This document shows, piece by piece, positions 60,791-64,000 of a stretch of DNA of 64,000 bases. The notes below the pieces were generated by a model. The model made no database searches. It was not told the origin of the DNA and was given only the letters and a program-made list of their open reading frames with translations. Position 1 is the stretch's first letter. The number at the start of each line of letters is the position of its first letter. This DNA comes from Salirhabdus sp. Marseille-P4669 (GTDB taxonomy: Bacteria; Bacillota; Bacilli; Bacillales; Alkalibacillaceae): positions 124,001 through 188,000 of the forward strand of contig NZ_OEQK01000001.1 in the NCBI RefSeq assembly GCF_900240405.1, read 5' to 3'. A program made the translations under genes and the position numbers.

Positions 60791-62033
60791 AGAAATGGAG
60801 GTTTGTGAAGTTTTAATAGATGGGCAATTTATCGAAACAATTGCTCCTTCCATTGGGGTAGAGGCAGATCAAGTAATCGACTGCCACGGAAATTTAGTAT
60901 TCCCGGGATTTATTGATGTCCATGTTCACTTGCGGGAGCCTGGTGGGAAGCATAAAGAAACAATTAAAACGGGAACAGAGGCGGCAGCAAGAGGAGGCTA
61001 TACCACCATTTGCTCTATGCCGAACACAAATCCAGTGCCAGATAACACGGAAACAGTGAAACAGCTATTGAAAAAAATAAATGAGGATGCTGTTGTCCGT
61101 GTATTACCTTATGCCTCTATTACAGAGGGCTTAAAGGGCGAAACATTAACAAATATAAAGGAACTAGCGGATATGGGAGTTTTCGCCTTTACAGATGATG
61201 GTGTGGGAATCCAAACAGCCGATTATATGCTGCAGGCAATGAAAGAGGCGGCAGCAGTTGGGGCATCGATTGTAGCCCACTGTGAAGACAACTCCATCGT
61301 TTATGGCGGAGTAATGCATGACGGTAAAGTGAGTAAACAGTTAAACTTACCTGGGATTCCATCATTAAGTGAGTCGGTACAAATTGCAAGGGACGTGCTA
61401 CTTGCTGAGGCTGCAGGCTGTCATTACCATGTGTGCCACGTAAGCACGAAGGAATCGGTTCGTGTCATAAGGGATGCGAAGCGAGCTGGAATTAATGTGA
61501 CGGCAGAGGTAAGTCCACACCATTTACTGTTAAATGAAGAGGTGATTTCAGAAGACGATGCAAACTTCAAAATGAATCCACCATTACGGGCAAAAGAAGA
61601 TCAAGAAGCACTCCTAGCAGGATTATTAGATGGAACGATTGATTTTATTGCAACAGACCATGCTCCACACGCAGTAGAAGAAAAAGCAAAAGGATTTCTC
61701 GGAGCACCATTTGGAATTGTCGGGTTGGAAACAGCATTCCCATTACTTTATACAAATCTAGTAGAAGCAGGAAAAATAACACTATGCCAACTAGTAGAAT
61801 GGCTAACGATTAAGCCGGCAAAAGTATTTGGTCTACCTTATGGAAGATTAGCTGAAAAAGCTTTTGCAGACATTACGGTCGTTGATTTAAACAAGGAATT
61901 TTTAATCGATAAAGAAACGTTTCGCTCAAAAGGTAAAAACACACCATTTCACAATTGGAAGGTTCGTGGCATGCCTATTTTAACAATCATAGAAGGAAAA
62001 GTAGTCTACCAAGAGGAGGATGTATATGCCTAA
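60747..62033 (+). CDS. pyrC: Dihydroorotase
   Basis: Zinc amidohydrolase of the pyrimidine pathway, 428 aa, class I type. Metal-binding DVHVHLREPG at ~60, TTICSMPNTNPVPDN, VAHCEDNS, HYHVCHVSTKESV, and TDHAPHAVEEKAKGF with the catalytic Asp. The ATG follows CAGGGGGG and lies within the end of pyrB, so the two are translationally coupled. It is third-step enzyme of the pyr operon. Confidence 0.96.
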   Translation: MKTLLTNAKRLGLSKEMEVCEVLIDGQFIETIAPSIGVEADQVIDCHGNLVFPGFIDVHVHLREPGGKHKETIKTGTEAAARGGYTTICSMPNTNPVPDNTETVKQLLKKINEDAVVRVLPYASITEGLKGETLTNIKELADMGVFAFTDDGVGIQTADYMLQAMKEAAAVGASIVAHCEDNSIVYGGVMHDGKVSKQLNLPGIPSLSESVQIARDVLLAEAAGCHYHVCHVSTKESVRVIRDAKRAGINVTAEVSPHHLLLNEEVISEDDANFKMNPPLRAKEDQEALLAGLLDGTIDFIATDHAPHAVEEKAKGFLGAPFGIVGLETAFPLLYTNLVEAGKITLCQLVEWLTIKPAKVFGLPYGRLAEKAFADITVVDLNKEFLIDKETFRSKGKNTPFHNWKVRGMPILTIIEGKVVYQEEDVYA

Positions 62034-63123
62034 ACGTCAGTTAATTTTAGAGGATGGCACCGTATTTAGTGGAGAAGGCTTTGGAAGTGAGCGAAACACT
62101 GTTGGAGAGGTTGTGTTCAATACGGGAATGACTGGTTATCAGGAAGTAATCTCCGACCCATCGTATTGTGGGCAAATCGTGATGATGACCTATCCTCTCG
62201 TTGGGAACTACGGGATAAACCGAGATGACTTTGAAACGGTAACACCATTTATTCATGGGTTTATCGCAAAAGAAGTGGCGGACGCACCTTCCAATTTCCG
62301 AAGCGTTGAGACGTTGGATCAGTTTTTAAAGGCTCATGATATCCCGGGGATTCGTGGGATTGATACAAGGAAGCTAACAAAGAGGATTCGAAAGCGTGGA
62401 ACGATGAAGGCGATTATTACGTCTGTAGAACAATCCGCAGATGAAGTCGTAAAAGAACTGCGAGCAACAGCCTTACCAACAGATCAAGTAAAACAGACAT
62501 CAACAAGCAAACCATACGTAGTACCAGGTAGAGGACACCACATCGTAATGGTGGATTTTGGTGTGAAGCATGGTATTTTACGGGAGTTAACGAGGCGGGA
62601 TTGCCATGTTACGGTCGTTCCTTATCACTATAGCGCCGAGCAAATTCTACGTTTAAAGCCAGATGGCATTATGCTAACAAATGGACCTGGGAACCCAAAG
62701 GATGTTCCAGAAGCAATTGAAATGATTCAACAAGTTATTGGAAAAACACCAATTTTCGGAATCTGTTTAGGGCATCAGCTACTTGCTTTAGCTTGTGGAG
62801 CGGATACAGAAAAGCTAACGTTCGGACATCGTGGAGCAAATCATCCAGTAAAAGATTTACAAACAGGAAAAACATATTTAACATCGCAGAACCATAGCTA
62901 CGCTGTTAACAAAGCTTCTTTAGAACATACAAGGCTTCAGTTAACACAAATTGCCTTAAATGATAAGACGGTGGAGGGTGTATCACACGAAGAACACCCT
63001 GCTTTCTCTGTCCAATACCATCCAGAAAGCTCACCAGGACCAGAGGACACGAACTTTTTATTTGATGCATTTTTACAAATGGTGAAAGACAACAAGGAAA
63101 AAGAGGTGGTTGCATATGCCTAA
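62026..63123 (+). CDS. carA: Carbamoyl-phosphate synthase, small (glutaminase) subunit
   Basis: Supplies ammonia from glutamine to CarB, 365 aa. N-terminal domain [20 protein letters not shown] and [20 protein letters not shown]. Class I amidotransferase domain with [12 protein letters not shown], nucleophile Cys in [12 protein letters not shown] and His/Glu in [17 protein letters not shown] 62026 is preferred (GAGGAGGA, 5 nt upstream) over ATG 62020, which touches the binding site. Starts within the last codons of pyrC. In this operon position it is the pyrimidine-specific form (pyrAA of B. subtilis). Confidence 0.95.
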   Translation: MPKRQLILEDGTVFSGEGFGSERNTVGEVVFNTGMTGYQEVISDPSYCGQIVMMTYPLVGNYGINRDDFETVTPFIHGFIAKEVADAPSNFRSVETLDQFLKAHDIPGIRGIDTRKLTKRIRKRGTMKAIITSVEQSADEVVKELRATALPTDQVKQTSTSKPYVVPGRGHHIVMVDFGVKHGILRELTRRDCHVTVVPYHYSAEQILRLKPDGIMLTNGPGNPKDVPEAIEMIQQVIGKTPIFGICLGHQLLALACGADTEKLTFGHRGANHPVKDLQTGKTYLTSQNHSYAVNKASLEHTRLQLTQIALNDKTVEGVSHEEHPAFSVQYHPESSPGPEDTNFLFDAFLQMVKDNKEKEVVAYA

Positions 63124-64000
63124 AAATACAGCAATTGAAAAGATTTTAGTAATCGGCTCTGGACCAATCGTAATCGGTCAGGCAGCAGAGTTTGACTACT
63201 CTGGAACACAAGCATGCCAAGCTTTAAGAGAAGAAGGCTATTATGTTATTTTGGCAAACTCCAATCCAGCAACCATTATGACGGACAATACCGTTGCAGA
63301 TAAAGTTTATATGGAGCCGTTAACAACTGAATTTTTAATAAAAATCATTCGTAAAGAACAGCCGGATGCTCTTTTACCAACACTAGGTGGGCAAACAGGA
63401 TTGAATCTTGCGATGGAGCTTGAGAAGACTGGCATTTTGGCAGAATACAATGTGAAGCTATTAGGAACCTCTTTAGAGGCAATTGAAAAGGCAGAGGATC
63501 GAGAGCAATTTAGACAATTGATGAAGGAACTGAACCAACCAGTCCCTGAAAGTAAAATCGTAACGTCCGTTGATCAGGCGGTAGCCTTTGCGGCAGAAAT
63601 CGGCTATCCCTTAATTGTTCGTCCAGCTTACACTCTAGGTGGAACTGGTGGAGGTATGTGCTATAGCGAAGCGGAATTAAAAGAAATTACCAAGAACGGT
63701 TTAGCAATCTCACCTGTGCACCAATGTTTAATTGAGCGCAACATTGCTGGATTTAAGGAAATTGAATATGAAGTAATGCGTGACTCAAACGACCAAGCAA
63801 TTGTGGTATGTAACATGGAAAATATCGATCCAGTCGGAATTCATACAGGAGATTCCATCGTAGTCGCACCATCTCAAACGCTTAGCGACCGAGAATATCA
63901 GCTTTTGCGTAATGCATCCTTAGATATTATCCGTGCGTTACAAATTGAAGGGGGCTGTAATGTACAGCTTGCGCTAGATCCGAATAGCTTTACCTATTAC
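63116..64000 (+). CDS. carB: Carbamoyl-phosphate synthase, large subunit (5' part)
   Basis: The first 295 codons are visible. They give the phosphorylating ATP-grasp domain start: [34 protein letters not shown], then [65 protein letters not shown] and [25 protein letters not shown] follow. The full protein is normally ~1,070 aa, so about a quarter is present. The ATG overlaps the carA stop by 8 bp. It makes carbamoyl phosphate for pyrB. The rest and the downstream pyrK/D/F/E genes are beyond the window. Confidence 0.95.
   Translation, partial: MPKNTAIEKILVIGSGPIVIGQAAEFDYSGTQACQALREEGYYVILANSNPATIMTDNTVADKVYMEPLTTEFLIKIIRKEQPDALLPTLGGQTGLNLAMELEKTGILAEYNVKLLGTSLEAIEKAEDREQFRQLMKELNQPVPESKIVTSVDQAVAFAAEIGYPLIVRPAYTLGGTGGGMCYSEAELKEITKNGLAISPVHQCLIERNIAGFKEIEYEVMRDSNDQAIVVCNMENIDPVGIHTGDSIVVAPSQTLSDREYQLLRNASLDIIRALQIEGGCNVQLALDPNSFTYY

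Overview
The window looks like chromosomal DNA of a low-GC, Gram-positive, spore-former-type member of the Bacillaceae. Supporting signs are strong AGGAGG-type ribosome binding sites, frequent TTG/GTG starts, rho-independent terminators after almost every transcription unit, a SinI-type peptide, an SwrC-like RND pump, PyrR-type attenuators and an AzgA-type purine permease. I cannot fix the genus. No rRNA, tRNA, CRISPR array, prophage, transposase or plasmid backbone is visible. The content is mostly core metabolism, transport and small regulators.

Layout. 1-7,100: the 5' end of a peptide-binding lipoprotein gene, a TerC-family membrane protein, two DUF2294/MpsC-like proteins, a PAS protein with a degenerate kinase dimerisation domain, and a two-gene carboxynorspermidine-type polyamine operon behind a long structured leader that ends in a terminator. 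7,100-16,260: a small membrane protein, murB, cydAB (with a degenerate 52-bp tandem repeat upstream), an APC amino-acid permease and an SwrC-like RND exporter. 16,300-24,830: a TetR regulator divergent from the pump, a FabH-like enzyme with a degenerate active site, a MarR-MFS operon, an rRNA methyltransferase, a YetF-like protein and metA. 25,000-33,300: an NCS2 permease, a GNAT enzyme, an EamA transporter, a TetR plus cysteine-free Spx-like operon under three operator copies, a thioredoxin-like gene with an in-frame TGA at the first Cys of its CxxC, a DUF2243 membrane pair, a pseudo-hydrolase/transcription-factor fusion and a SinI-like peptide gene. 33,500-39,560: hom, then an envelope-stress-like module (response regulator, histidine kinase, HtrA protease, parvulin foldase) whose two promoters share the same direct repeat. 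39,600-46,300: MFS and DMT exporters, a Nudix hydrolase, brnQ and several conserved unknowns. 46,400-53,100: guanine riboswitch-guaB-guaA, a POT peptide transporter and an RlmN-family radical SAM enzyme. 53,100-64,000: an EamA transporter, an iron alcohol dehydrogenase, a hotdog thioesterase between two repeat hairpins, a SWIM/SNF2 helicase, and the pyr operon (two attenuators, pyrB, pyrC, carA, start of carB).

How the parts work together. Nucleotide synthesis is controlled at the RNA level (guanine aptamer for GMP synthesis, PyrR attenuators for UMP synthesis). Drug or toxicant pumps sit beside TetR or MarR regulators with recognisable operators. The secretion-stress-like cluster appears to be one regulon.

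The items most worth following up are: the TGA-containing UxxC-type thioredoxin-like gene, which has a hairpin fitting the bacterial SECIS rules; the Ser/His-less alpha/beta-hydrolase fused to a SARP-like winged helix; the PAS protein lacking its phospho-accepting His; the attenuator-like leader of the polyamine operon; and the Spx paralogue without any cysteine.
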